This document shows positions 36,047-45,414 of a stretch of DNA of 64,000 nt, piece after piece. This DNA comes from Bermanella sp049115935. Lineage in GTDB: Bacteria; Pseudomonadota; Gammaproteobacteria; Pseudomonadales; Oceanobacteraceae. The translations under genes and the position numbers were made by a program. How positions within the stretch are numbered: the first letter of the stretch is position 1; each line of letters opens with the position of its first letter. The notes beneath the pieces are model-generated. The model was not told the DNA's origin. It ran no database searches and saw nothing but the letters and a program-made list of their open reading frames with translations. The DNA lies in the NCBI GenBank assembly GCA_049115935.1, contig JAGDZK010000053.1:41020-105019 (forward strand), in the 5' to 3' direction.

Positions 36047-36282
36047 CAGTTCAAGAATATAGGTGGCGTGACTCTACGTAGATTTTTAATGACACAACAA
36101 CTACTTCGTATTTACCTGCGTCATGGATTTTATATTTAAAATGTGAATATCGGCCTATGAATTCACAAATGATAGCGCTATGCTAATGCCATCATCTCAG
36201 ACTAGTCATACTTTATTACTAGAATAATTGTTTTTGAGTACTTTGATTTATATAGAAAAATAATCTATTGAGGAAAGGACAC

Positions 36283-37152
36283 ATGAAGGCTCGTGAACTG
36301 ATTTCAATTTTAGAACAATACGATGATGACACGGATGTATCCGTATCATTTTCAGAAAAAGAAGATACACCAATACATATTACCAGTTGTGATTCTTTAC
36401 AAACACGCTGCTACCAAAACTTAGTTGAACTATCTCCTGAAGGGTTACTGGTTTTAAACAATATAAATCAAATAACCTACATGAACCCTTATCTCGTTAA
36501 AAAATTAGACACCCACGATGATGCTCTATTTTTTAAACCGATTCATGACCTAATCTCAATTGAAGACCACTGCCTTCTCAACAAAGCGCTAAACAACTTA
36601 AAAGTACAGCAAGTTGACTTTGTCTCTATCCCAATTAATAAAGACAATGGTGAAAATTTTTGGGCGCGAATATCAATGACCAAGATTCCGAGCTCTGACG
36701 GTAGTTATCGTGGCGCTATTTTAACGATTACTGATACGAGCGAACGCCAAAAACTATTAGAAAAAAACACATCTGATACTCTTGATCACAAAGTTGGCCG
36801 AATCCCTGATCATATCAATCAATTAAAACAAACTAAGTCATTGTTACTCGAAGAAAAGGCCACCCTTGAGTCTACCAATTTAATTGAAGCCACCCCCTAT
36901 TGGCACCAAGAAAAATACCTGTACCTTATCTTTCCCAAAAAAGATGGTAAGCGTGTCAGAGAGTATATTGGCACTAAGAAACAAAAAGTGGATGAAGCAT
37001 TAAATGCCATAAAACGTGGAAAACGATATCGTAAAATTTGCGATGAGTTAGCCGATATTGATCAGCAATTACGCACGGCTACATTTAAATTAGACAGCTT
37101 CTTGTGGGAACTGGCAAAACTGCCACCTAATTTACACAAGACTCTAAACTAA
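36283..37152 (+). CDS. PAS-domain protein with a C-terminal basic helical domain
   Basis: This 289-residue soluble protein has a PAS domain at about 45-155 (LVELSPEGLLVLNNINQITY, then FWARISMTKIPSSDGSYRGA and ILTITDTSER). After a linker comes a C-terminal domain with YWHQEKYLYLIFPKKDGKRV then REYIGTKKQKVDEAL, resembling a small domain (DUF6788-like) seen in some mobile-element and regulatory proteins. There is no kinase, GGDEF or clear HTH. The ATG is preceded by AAAGGA. It is divergent from the ThiF-RND operon, 240 bases away, so it may regulate it; this is inferred. Confidence 0.65.
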   Translation: MKARELISILEQYDDDTDVSVSFSEKEDTPIHITSCDSLQTRCYQNLVELSPEGLLVLNNINQITYMNPYLVKKLDTHDDALFFKPIHDLISIEDHCLLNKALNNLKVQQVDFVSIPINKDNGENFWARISMTKIPSSDGSYRGAILTITDTSERQKLLEKNTSDTLDHKVGRIPDHINQLKQTKSLLLEEKATLESTNLIEATPYWHQEKYLYLIFPKKDGKRVREYIGTKKQKVDEALNAIKRGKRYRKICDELADIDQQLRTATFKLDSFLWELAKLPPNLHKTLN

Positions 37153-37153
37153 T

Positions 37154-37194
37154 AAACCCATAAGGCCCGTTAGCAAAACAGGCCTTATGGGTTT
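37154..37194. terminator. Long hairpin between converging PAS and phnA-like genes
   Basis: A perfect 14-bp inverted repeat (AAACCCATAAGGCC / GGCCTTATGGGTTT) with a 13-base loop lies between two converging genes. T-runs are short on both strands, so it may work as a bidirectional terminator of modest strength or protect the 3' ends. Confidence 0.7.
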
Positions 37195-37206
37195 AGTGTG
37201 ACTTAC

Positions 37207-37785
37207 TTAAGCTTTTTTGCAGTACTCAGAAATGATCACGATATGTGAACCATTCACCTTGCCTTCAATGTGCTTAGGGTTACTGGTTAATGAAATATTT
37301 TTAACTAAAGTACCCTGTTTAGCCGTAAAGTTAGCACCTTTTACAACCAAATCTTTTACAAGTGTTACGCTATCACCCGCTTGCAGCACCGCTTTATTAA
37401 AATCGTATGTCGGCTCAGCATCTTCATCAGGTAAACCTTGTTTGGCCCACTTCTCAACATCTGGATCAAGATACAACATATCAAGGCTGTCTTGGGCCCA
37501 TGTTTCACCTTTCGCAATTAAGGCAAATAGCTGTCGGTAAGCCATCACTTGCACTGGCGCTTCTTGGCTCCACATGCTGTCGTTAAGGCAACGCCAATGA
37601 TTTACATCCATACTGCTTTGATCAGCGATTTGGCTGCGACAGGTTTCACAGACAACAATACTTTGATCTAAGCTACCATCTGAAGGCTCAACCGCTAATG
37701 GGGTTAACTGCTCAGTTGATGCACATAATTCACATTTATTATCACTGCGTTGCAATAACGCTTGTTCAACACTCATGGCGCTCAC
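37207..37785 (-). CDS. PhnA-like (YjdM) zinc-ribbon protein
   Basis: This 192-residue protein has an N-terminal zinc ribbon with CELC at about 18-21 and CETC at about 46-49. The C-terminal PhnA domain reads AVLQAGDSVTLVKDLVVKGA and ends in GSHIVIISEYCKKA. PhnA/YjdM proteins are common, but despite the name their role in phosphonate use is not established. The start at 37785 gives MSAMSVEQ; a second ATG three codons later is possible. It stands alone. Confidence 0.85.
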   Translation of the reverse strand: MSAMSVEQALLQRSDNKCELCASTEQLTPLAVEPSDGSLDQSIVVCETCRSQIADQSSMDVNHWRCLNDSMWSQEAPVQVMAYRQLFALIAKGETWAQDSLDMLYLDPDVEKWAKQGLPDEDAEPTYDFNKAVLQAGDSVTLVKDLVVKGANFTAKQGTLVKNISLTSNPKHIEGKVNGSHIVIISEYCKKA

Positions 37786-37931
37786 ACTTAATTAACGTAC
37801 ATTTTGGATGGGTATTGTAGCGTTTTTAACCCAACTAATCTTGATATGTGCAATTGACTCGACAATTTATTAAAAGCAATCCAATCTGTCGGTTAAACCG
37901 TAGAATCCGAACAACTATAAAAGAGGTTTTC

Positions 37932-38603
37932 ATGATCACCCTACATCACCTTAATAATTCCCGCTCTCAGCGTATTATCTGGCTTTTAGAAGAACTGGGC
38001 ATCGACTACAACATCAAGTTTTACCAAAGAGACCCCATTACCATTCTGGCTCCTCAAAGCTTAAAAAACATACACCCTTTGGGTAAAAGCCCTGTTATTA
38101 CTGATGATGCTACGGGCATTACCCTAGCGGAAAGTGGGGCTATTATTGAATATTTAATCACCAAGTACGGCTCGCAATTTAAACCCAACGAAAATGATGA
38201 TCAATATTGGCAATATCAATATTGGTTGCACTTTAGTGAGGGCTCACTAATGCCACCTATGGTGATGCGTTTGGTATTTATGAAAATGCGTTCAGCTCCT
38301 ATGCCTTTTTTCATCAAACCTGTGGCTAAAATGTTGGCTGACAAGGTTCTTAAGAGCTTTGTTTCGCCTAATCTTAAAAATTCACTGGCCTATATCGAGT
38401 CTCACCTTGCCAGTCACACGTGGTTTTGCGGTGATCAATTAACGGGGGCTGACTTTCAGATGAGCTTTCCACTAGAGGCGTCAGCTGCTCGTGGTTTAAT
38501 CGGCGATGACTACCCAAATATATTGAAATACGTAAAAACCTTTCAAGCTCGCTCAGCCTATCAAGCAGGCTTAGCCAAAGGCGGTGATTACGACTACGCC
38601 TAG
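37932..38603 (+). CDS. Glutathione S-transferase family protein
   Basis: This 223-residue cytosolic protein has an N-terminal thioredoxin-like domain (ITLHHLNNSRSQRIIWLLEE) with the glutathione-contacting ESGAIIEYL near residue 60. A helical C-terminal domain follows (WFCGDQLTGADFQMSF near 160). Substrates are unknown; detoxification is typical. The ATG at 37932 is chosen because AAGAGG lies 7 bases before it and the fold begins there, though the frame is open 28 codons upstream. Confidence 0.9.
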   Translation: MITLHHLNNSRSQRIIWLLEELGIDYNIKFYQRDPITILAPQSLKNIHPLGKSPVITDDATGITLAESGAIIEYLITKYGSQFKPNENDDQYWQYQYWLHFSEGSLMPPMVMRLVFMKMRSAPMPFFIKPVAKMLADKVLKSFVSPNLKNSLAYIESHLASHTWFCGDQLTGADFQMSFPLEASAARGLIGDDYPNILKYVKTFQARSAYQAGLAKGGDYDYA

Positions 38604-38724
38604 TCCCATCGCCTTTTCAACGCCCCTAATATGAAACAATATCAAGGGGCGTTTAGTTTTTATCATTACCCAAGCTGTGCCCCCTTTGCTAAAATCTGCC
38701 CATAATTTAATACGAGTGGATACC

Positions 38725-39828
38725 ATGGCTCAGGCTCAAAATGTATTAGCGGTAAATAACGACCTTCCTATTCGTACCGACAAGCCCGTACACAGTGGCA
38801 AAGTGCGCAGTGTTTACTGGCTAACCGAAGCTGATAGCAAACGCCTGATTTCAGAAAAAGGCTATAACGTGGCGCCGGATGCCCCACTTGCCATTATGGT
38901 CATTAGCGACCGCATCAGTGCATTTGACTGCATCTGGCACGGTGAAGGCGGCCTGCAGGGGATTCCAGGCAAAGGCGCTGCACTGAATGCTATTTCAAAT
39001 CATTGGTTTCAGCTATTCAAAGATAATGGCCTAGCGGATAGCCATATCCTGGATATTCCTCACCCGTTTGTGTGGATTGTCCAAAAAGCTCGACCAGTGA
39101 TGATCGAGGCTATCTGCCGCTCTTACATTACCGGCTCAATGTGGCGTGCCTATAGTAAAGGTGAACGTGAGTTTTGTGGCATTAAGTTACCTGATACTCT
39201 TGGTAAAGATCAAAAACTACCAGAGTTATTAATGACCCCTAGCACCAAAGGCATTTTAAAAGGTATTCCGGGGGTGCCTGAACAAGATGATGTAAACGTC
39301 AGCCGTCAAGATATTCGTAATAACTACGCGGCGTTTAACCTCAAAAGCGAACAAGATATTGATCTTTACGAAAAGTTATTAAGTGAAGGCTTTAATGTCA
39401 TCCGTAGTGCACTTGCCGAAATTGATCAAATATTTGTGGATACAAAATTTGAATTTGGCTATGTAACAGATGCAAGCGGAACTGAGAAATTAATTTATAT
39501 GGATGAAGTGGGCACGCCCGATAGTTCACGCATTTGGGACGGCCAAAGCTACCGTGATGGTAAAGTAGTAGAAAACAGCAAAGAAGGTTTCCGTCAATTA
39601 TTGCTTAATCACTTCTCTGATCCTGATATTTTATTAAACAAAGACCGCATGAATGAGCGTGAAGCATTAGCCCGTGATAACGCACTGCCTGCACACGTGT
39701 TTGAGCAAGTAAGCCAAACCTATATTGGTATTGCAGAAAAAATTATTGGGCGCCCATTACATTTATCACAAAACCCAAAACAAGAAATCATTGATGTTCT
39801 TAAAAGTGATTACGGTTTAATTGATTAA
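38725..39828 (+). CDS. purC: SAICAR synthase, long form
   Basis: PurC joins aspartate to CAIR with ATP in purine synthesis. The protein has 367 residues, longer than the roughly 240 of E. coli PurC and like the form seen in some marine gammaproteobacteria. Motifs include SGKVRSVYWL near 30 (ATP loop), VISDRISAFDCIW near 60, EAICRSYITGSMWRAY near 130 and LIYMDEVGTPDSSRIW near 260. The ATG at 38725 has GAGTGG upstream. It is a single-gene unit with a strong terminator. Confidence 0.93.
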   Translation: MAQAQNVLAVNNDLPIRTDKPVHSGKVRSVYWLTEADSKRLISEKGYNVAPDAPLAIMVISDRISAFDCIWHGEGGLQGIPGKGAALNAISNHWFQLFKDNGLADSHILDIPHPFVWIVQKARPVMIEAICRSYITGSMWRAYSKGEREFCGIKLPDTLGKDQKLPELLMTPSTKGILKGIPGVPEQDDVNVSRQDIRNNYAAFNLKSEQDIDLYEKLLSEGFNVIRSALAEIDQIFVDTKFEFGYVTDASGTEKLIYMDEVGTPDSSRIWDGQSYRDGKVVENSKEGFRQLLLNHFSDPDILLNKDRMNEREALARDNALPAHVFEQVSQTYIGIAEKIIGRPLHLSQNPKQEIIDVLKSDYGLID

Positions 39829-39851
39829 TTTAAAGGCTCTCCTTTAAAAAC

Positions 39852-39887
39852 AAAAATCCGGTACTGATGAATCAATACCGGATTTTT
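39852..39887. terminator. Bidirectional terminator after purC
   Basis: AAAAATCCGGTA / TACCGGATTTTT is a 12-bp stem, extended inward by TGAT/ATCA, between purC and the converging acylase gene. Each strand ends in a T-run. Confidence 0.92.
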
Positions 39888-39906
39888 ATATTTCTACTTC
39901 ATAGAC

Positions 39907-42291
39907 TTATTTATTTGGTTGCAAGCTTAACTCCCATTTAACAGCTCCTGGTAAAAATGGTGAAGCATTTCCTTTTACCCAGTCTTCATGACCTACATCA
40001 TAATAAGGCGATAAGGGGTGCCCACTTTGTCCTGTGGCCATATGAAAATAACCGTCCTCTTCATGTCCAGGGGAAACTGCAAATCGCTGCGAAGCACCTG
40101 AATCCGGCTTTTGTACTCGTGGCATATAAGTATCACCACTCATTTTTACTGCTGGCATATCTAATAACCAACCAAGCATTGGCACAGCTTTACTCAGCGG
40201 GTGCTGTATTGCCAATGTATTGACATCACCCCAGGTAATATCGTTTAAACTACCGCCATCTTTTAATAATGCAAAAAGCGTTTCATCAATCATGCCTAAT
40301 AAAAAATCATTCCATGATTGGAATCCTGACGGCACATGATCTTCTGGCTGTTCAGTTATGAGCTGCCAAACTGGATACTCAACAAAATTATCAATGGAAG
40401 ATGGCCAAAATTCATTACTATTTGCTTCTAGATAACGGTAAATGCTACCAGCTGTTTGATCCACAACATTTTCGCGAAAACGCTTAACCAATAAATAACC
40501 CGTACTTGTACTACTGGCTCGCCCTTCCCACTGATTTAAAACACGAATAACATCCACATAAGACTCTTCATGTTTAGTCGCTAAATTTAAAAGCATGTCA
40601 TGCCAGCGTTGTAAAAAAACGGCTCGATCATCAAGTTGTATATCTAAAAAGTCTTGCTCACTAAATTGATTAAGTGCATACATATCATCGCGAATTTGTT
40701 TTTGTCTTGGCCCTAATGCGTAATTATTCACCCCTACTTTTTTAAGCGCATCGCCACTGACTATTCGTGCATTAGCGGTCCAAATTCGGCCATCTTTAGG
40801 ATTTACAACTTTCGGGTAGTCTTCAACTGGCAAATAACCTTGCCAACCCTTATCACCCTGACTCCAGTCTTGTGGTAATTGACTGCCGTTATAGTTTTCA
40901 CCCATACCGGTTTCAAAACCAAAACGTTGTGGTAATCGACCCATGATCGTCCAAGCTTGATTGCCATTGCTATCGACTACATTTAAATTTTGCCCTGGTA
41001 CGCCAGAGCCTGCGGCAATCACTAATGCTTCATTTACATTATTAGCGGTTTCTAAATCCAACAGCCTAAAATTAATGCCTTCAACATCATGAGTCACCCA
41101 ACGCATGGCCAATAATTCACCTTTTTGATTTTCACCAATGACAGGCCCCCACTTGGTTAGTTTTATGGCAACTTGCTCACTCGATTTACCTTTTATATTC
41201 ACCGTTTCATATTCTGTATCAAAAGGCACATAACCTGATGGTGTTAAATATTGTGTTTTATCTTCATTCGTTTTTAAAACAATAACATCATGATAATCAC
41301 CTTGGCTGTTGGTAAACCCCCAAGCTATATGTTCATTACTACCCACTACAATGGCAGGTGTGCCTGGTAAGCTAGCCCCAGTCATGCGTCTACCATCATC
41401 TAAATACCAACTGGCTCGATACCAAATATTAGGCACCCTTAACTTCAAGTGCATATCATCAGCAACCATGGCTGAACCATGTTTCGTTAAATCACCAGAC
41501 ACTGACCAGTTGTTGGAGCCATAATGAATTTGATCAAAAAATTGGTAGCTACTCACTTGAGCATCTTTATCATTCACTTGCGTAAATGAGGCTAATGGCT
41601 GTTTAGGAATGACTTTATTTTCTTGCAGTGCCTCCCCTTGCAATGGCGCATCCCAATATCCGCCTTGGCTAGTCAAAAACTCAAACCAATCTTGTGGTAA
41701 CTCATCTTTCATGATCGCTAATGAACGTTCACTTTCACTCCATTGTGGCTGTAAGTCGATATACATACTGATTAAAACCAAAGCACTATCTGCATGCTGC
41801 CACAATTTAGGGGTTGTATTTAAGATATGATATTCAAACGGTTTTTCTTGTAGAGCATTTATGCCCGTATTCACACCCAGGGTATATGCCTGCAAAATAG
41901 TTTTATGCTGATTAGGTAAAGCATCAACCGCTAACTGAGCACGCTTTCTAAACTGATGAATCCGCATCTTGCTATCAAACTTAGCCGCTATGTCACCGAA
42001 TAATTCGCTTAATTCCCCTGCACTGTTTTTACGCAATAAATCCATCTGAAATAAACGCTCTTGAGCATGAAGAAAACCTAAAGCAAATGCAGTATCGCTT
42101 CGAGATGACGATTGAATAGTCGGAATCCCTTGAGCATCCCGCTGTACAATTACCTTATCTTGTAAGTCATCAACTTCATATTCACCATCAAGTAAAGGCA
42201 AACTTTGCTTAAGAGTAAGATAAAAATACGCACATGTGACTACAAATAAAAACAGGATTAAAGATAAGGTGATTTTTAACGGGCGAACCAT
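39907..42291 (-). CDS. Penicillin acylase family N-terminal nucleophile hydrolase
   Basis: This 794-residue enzyme belongs to the Ntn-hydrolase family that includes penicillin G acylase and acyl-homoserine lactone acylases. A signal anchor (KITLSLILFLFVVTCAYFYL) sends it to the periplasm. The precursor is expected to self-cleave before the serine of YGSNNWSVSG (around residue 259 of this start), with the alpha chain before and the beta chain after. ATG at 42291 is chosen because GGAG lies 6 bases upstream. It follows the ZorAB-like cassette on the same strand after 82 bases. The substrate is unknown; N-acyl amides are likely for the family. Confidence 0.9.
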   Translation of the reverse strand: MVRPLKITLSLILFLFVVTCAYFYLTLKQSLPLLDGEYEVDDLQDKVIVQRDAQGIPTIQSSSRSDTAFALGFLHAQERLFQMDLLRKNSAGELSELFGDIAAKFDSKMRIHQFRKRAQLAVDALPNQHKTILQAYTLGVNTGINALQEKPFEYHILNTTPKLWQHADSALVLISMYIDLQPQWSESERSLAIMKDELPQDWFEFLTSQGGYWDAPLQGEALQENKVIPKQPLASFTQVNDKDAQVSSYQFFDQIHYGSNNWSVSGDLTKHGSAMVADDMHLKLRVPNIWYRASWYLDDGRRMTGASLPGTPAIVVGSNEHIAWGFTNSQGDYHDVIVLKTNEDKTQYLTPSGYVPFDTEYETVNIKGKSSEQVAIKLTKWGPVIGENQKGELLAMRWVTHDVEGINFRLLDLETANNVNEALVIAAGSGVPGQNLNVVDSNGNQAWTIMGRLPQRFGFETGMGENYNGSQLPQDWSQGDKGWQGYLPVEDYPKVVNPKDGRIWTANARIVSGDALKKVGVNNYALGPRQKQIRDDMYALNQFSEQDFLDIQLDDRAVFLQRWHDMLLNLATKHEESYVDVIRVLNQWEGRASSTSTGYLLVKRFRENVVDQTAGSIYRYLEANSNEFWPSSIDNFVEYPVWQLITEQPEDHVPSGFQSWNDFLLGMIDETLFALLKDGGSLNDITWGDVNTLAIQHPLSKAVPMLGWLLDMPAVKMSGDTYMPRVQKPDSGASQRFAVSPGHEEDGYFHMATGQSGHPLSPYYDVGHEDWVKGNASPFLPGAVKWELSLQPNK

Positions 42292-42373
42292 GATTAGCTC
42301 CAATATTATTTTTATACTGGGTACAAGTGTGTCACAGCTTAAAGGTATTGAGAAAGGTCATTTCGGCCAAGAG

Positions 42374-42853
42374 TTAGGATTTGAAAATAGCGGCCTTTGT
42401 ATTAATAAATCGAATGAGGTTAAAATCCTTAAGAATTTTCTCATTATATTGCTGGTGTCGATGACGATATACATCAAACCCTTGATAACTCACCGCATGT
42501 AAACAGTAAGTGCAGTTCTGTGCATTATTGAGTAGCTCAATGCAAGTAGTTGCTTCAGCCTTGGCAAGTTTTCCCTGGCTAATTTTCTTTTTAATTTCAT
42601 CGCATAAAGCAAAATGAAAAATTCCGTCTACTTTAGTAATAACAGGGCTATTTTTAAAATATAATAGATTTTCAGTGCCCGTATGTAGAATATTACCCTC
42701 TATACCGACCCATTGCTTTGCTAGTAGCTGTCTTTGTTCCCAGCTTAAATGTAAATCAGGATTAAATAATTCAAATCGACCCAGCTTCTGTGCGCCCATT
42801 TTTTTACGTAAATGGTTAAGTGCTTCATCGAAAGTGAAGTCGGTAAGGTTCAT
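42374..42853 (-). CDS. Unrecognised third protein of the ZorAB-like cassette
   Basis: I do not recognise this 159-residue protein. It is soluble, with no signal peptide. It has cysteines at 84, 104, 114 and 117 (the last two as CTYC) and several histidines near 130 (YRHRHQQY), which could bind a metal. Its ATG overlaps the stop of the ZorB-like gene by four bases (ATGA), so it is translationally coupled and probably works with the motor pair. It is neither a ZorC nor a ZorD by size or motif. An effector or regulatory role is possible but unproven. Confidence 0.7.
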   Translation of the reverse strand: MNLTDFTFDEALNHLRKKMGAQKLGRFELFNPDLHLSWEQRQLLAKQWVGIEGNILHTGTENLLYFKNSPVITKVDGIFHFALCDEIKKKISQGKLAKAEATTCIELLNNAQNCTYCLHAVSYQGFDVYRHRHQQYNEKILKDFNLIRFINTKAAIFKS

Positions 42854-43566
42854 GGCAGCACATCTTCTAAAATAGATGCGATTTTACCTTCGGCATCAGT
42901 ACGTACTTTAAATTCGACCCTACGAGAGCGTTCGTCATCTTCATTGCCTGTGTCATCCTGTACAACCTTAGCCGACGATAAGCCATTGGCCGTCAAGTAG
43001 GTTTTTAGCCATTTTTTTTCATTAGTGACAGCAGGTAGATTTAATAGATATGCCAAGGTACTACGAGTTCGTGCTTGTGACAGCGCCATATTATATATAT
43101 AAGCATCATCATCACTGATAGCCCCCAACCAAGCACTGGAGGTATGACCTTCTATGCGTACTTCTAGAATATCATTACGGTATTTATCTGCGGTAATAAT
43201 GCCAAGATATCGAGGGAAAAAGTCAGCTAAAATGATTTCAAATTCAGGATTGAGTTCTGAGTCACCTTTAGCAAAAAGCAATTCAGTTTTATTAAAACGA
43301 AAGGTTAAATCTTCTTGTATTTCAGCGCCCCAGTTTTTTAAGTCAGGTTCAAACTCTGTTAATAAATCCTGATAAAGCTGGGTACGAAGGTGGTCATATA
43401 ATATGGCGACATCGGTTATTTTTTTTCTTTGTAACTCGACATTGATCATAAAAACAATAGATATTAATAAAAACACCATCATCAAGCCGGCCATTAAATC
43501 ACTTACCGCAACCCAATGGCCCTCTTGTTCTTTTATGCCTCCTAGTTTCTCTTCATCAGTGAGCAT
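42850..43566 (-). CDS. ZorB/MotB-like OmpA-domain membrane protein
   Basis: This 238-residue protein has a single N-terminal membrane helix (LMAGLMMVFLLISIVFMI) preceded by Asp23 in AVSDLMAG. This is the position of the proton-path aspartate in MotB and ZorB. The periplasmic C-terminal part is an OmpA-like peptidoglycan-binding domain (VRIEGHTSSAWLG, SQARTRSTLAYLL, ERSRRVEFKV). It sits three bases after the ZorA-like gene. Together they would form a proton-driven 5:2 rotary stator-type complex. Zorya defence systems use such a pair. Confidence 0.8.
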   Translation of the reverse strand: MLTDEEKLGGIKEQEGHWVAVSDLMAGLMMVFLLISIVFMINVELQRKKITDVAILYDHLRTQLYQDLLTEFEPDLKNWGAEIQEDLTFRFNKTELLFAKGDSELNPEFEIILADFFPRYLGIITADKYRNDILEVRIEGHTSSAWLGAISDDDAYIYNMALSQARTRSTLAYLLNLPAVTNEKKWLKTYLTANGLSSAKVVQDDTGNEDDERSRRVEFKVRTDAEGKIASILEDVLP

Positions 43567-43569
43567 TGA

Positions 43570-44817
43570 TTAACCCTTACTTTCGGCTATTTTTACCAGC
43601 TCATGTAATCGATCCGTTAATGGGCCATAGTCTTGTACAAATTTTTCGCTTAATGCCCCCAACTGTTGGCCAAGTGTCTTCAAAGATTTATTTAATTCTT
43701 GTTCAAGGGCAGCATCTAATTTTGCAATTTTTTTATCACTTTGAATGAGGCTTTGCATAATTTGATGATCTAACTTCTCAAAGGCTTGAGAATAAGATTG
43801 TTGTAATTTCTCACCCAATTGCCCTGTGGTGGAAGCCATGCTTTGGGTGGTATTGCTCAACATGTTTTCCATACGAGAATTATATTGCTCAAGGGTGGAG
43901 GCTAAACCGGATGTTAAAAAGGTGATACGTTCTTCTAATTGAGGTAGCCCCTGCCCTGCCTCGCTAACCAAGGTTGCTAAGCCAGTAAGGTGCTGATCCA
44001 ACACATCCCGTTGAGTATTCAGGCCTTGCAGCATGTTACCAAGACTTTCACTAATACCATTAAACGACTCAGCGTGTTGCACCATGTTTTCAAAGGCGCT
44101 CGTAGCTTGAATCATTGAATGACCAATACGCTGTTGATTATCCGCAAGCTCAACTAACTGTTGCTTGTATTCTTTTTGCCACTGCAACATGCTGCCAACA
44201 CTTTCATTTAAGCGTTTAAAGTTTTCCCCATATTGCTCATCAATTTTGGTATTGAAGTCACGCATAACAACACCCAAAGCTTCGATCAATGCTTTTGTAT
44301 TGGCCTCTACCATTTTTTCTTGATAGTGCTGCATGGCAATAATTAGGTTATCACTTTGACGCTGCTGCTCTACTCGCATTAATGCAACTTGTTGATAAGT
44401 GGTGTCGTTTTCATCCTGACTCAAGGCTTTAAGAATTGCCTGCATTGAGTCATTTAAATCATCAATGCTGGTTGTGCGCTGGTGGTGCTCCTCTTTATGA
44501 GTCACATCCATCACTGCTCGAAACTTTATGGTCAATGCCCCTAACAAACCAGCAATAGACGACCAAAATGCAGTTTTAAGACCACTGAGTAATTGAGGCA
44601 CACTGTCTTGTAACTGGGTTGTATCAAAACTGCTAAGGCCCAGCGCTACCCCTAGGAATGTCCCGAAGATGCCAATGCTGGTTAATATAGTTGGCGCTGA
44701 CTCAGCCGTGCGAGAGCTGTAGCGAAAAAATTGAAAATAAATCGTCAGGACGACAATAATACCGATTAGTATCAACGTCCACGGAGAGAATTCTATATTT
44801 AGTAGGGACATATCCAT
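43570..44817 (-). CDS. ZorA/MotA-like proton channel protein with long coiled-coil tail
   Basis: This 415-residue protein has three membrane helices in its first 105 residues (LILIGIIVVLTIYFQF, TSIGIFGTFLGVALGL and FWSSIAGLLGALTI). The pattern is that of MotA/TolQ/ExbB channels. The rest, about 300 residues, is a helical cytoplasmic tail rich in Q, E, L and S. A long tail of this type is the hallmark of ZorA rather than of flagellar MotA. It is the first gene of the three-gene unit. No flagellar or Tol genes are near. Start ATG has a GGTGG upstream; a second ATG two codons in is possible. Confidence 0.78.
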   Translation of the reverse strand: MDMSLLNIEFSPWTLILIGIIVVLTIYFQFFRYSSRTAESAPTILTSIGIFGTFLGVALGLSSFDTTQLQDSVPQLLSGLKTAFWSSIAGLLGALTIKFRAVMDVTHKEEHHQRTTSIDDLNDSMQAILKALSQDENDTTYQQVALMRVEQQRQSDNLIIAMQHYQEKMVEANTKALIEALGVVMRDFNTKIDEQYGENFKRLNESVGSMLQWQKEYKQQLVELADNQQRIGHSMIQATSAFENMVQHAESFNGISESLGNMLQGLNTQRDVLDQHLTGLATLVSEAGQGLPQLEERITFLTSGLASTLEQYNSRMENMLSNTTQSMASTTGQLGEKLQQSYSQAFEKLDHQIMQSLIQSDKKIAKLDAALEQELNKSLKTLGQQLGALSEKFVQDYGPLTDRLHELVKIAESKG

Positions 44818-44958
44818 GCATCCACCGGAGTAAGTAGGTCACATCTGAAGGCCCATTTACGGTCATTCTTGTATTTATCTGGTTATCTAAGTCAAGATTA
44901 GACGAGAGTATGAGATTACGCCGCTATCTAAAGAAATGAGGCGCTTCACGACTATCTT

Positions 44959-45414
44959 TTAATACACTTTTTGCTTTACGCTTTCCCAAATATTATCTTC
45001 TATGGCTGGTAAAATAAGCCATTCGATGGCGGGAGCAAATAGATCGAATGACCTCACCTCAACATTCACTTGTCTAAGCACATGTAAAAGAGCGGAACGA
45101 GAAGGGTTTGCTGCGAGCTGGCTCACCAGTGCAAAATGCGTCAAAGGGGTTAGCGCCACATGCTCCAACACCATTTTCTGCGCTTGAGCAGATAGCCCGC
45201 TAAACTGGCCTTCAATCGCAGTAAAGTCACTCAACCAGCTTTTTAAATTATGTTCGTTCATTTGTTCACAACAAAAACTGATCACATCCGACAATTGATA
45301 AGGCTCTGTCACCTGCCCTCGCCACATGGTCATTATTAATTGCGTTTGTGCATTAATACTGACACTTGCGTAAATAGAGTTTTGAGAATCCATGAAATGC
45401 TTTATGTGTTGCAT
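44959..45414 (-). CDS. STAS/SpoIIAA-like small protein
   Basis: This 151-residue soluble protein has the strand-helix rhythm of STAS/SpoIIAA-like domains: TQLIMTMWRGQVTEPYQLSD, then NLKSWLSDFTAIEG, then THFALVSQLAANPSR. Such proteins are small partners or sensors of unknown role. No obvious phosphorylated serine can be assigned. GAGG lies 7 bases before the ATG. It lies between oadB and the ZorA-like gene, with gaps on both sides, so it is probably a single-gene unit. Confidence 0.55.
   Translation of the reverse strand: MQHIKHFMDSQNSIYASVSINAQTQLIMTMWRGQVTEPYQLSDVISFCCEQMNEHNLKSWLSDFTAIEGQFSGLSAQAQKMVLEHVALTPLTHFALVSQLAANPSRSALLHVLRQVNVEVRSFDLFAPAIEWLILPAIEDNIWESVKQKVY

Noticed and set aside
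42374..44817. Complete Zorya defence system
   Set aside because: Only ZorA- and ZorB-like genes are present. No ZorC, ZorD or ZorE-like protein is encoded next to them.
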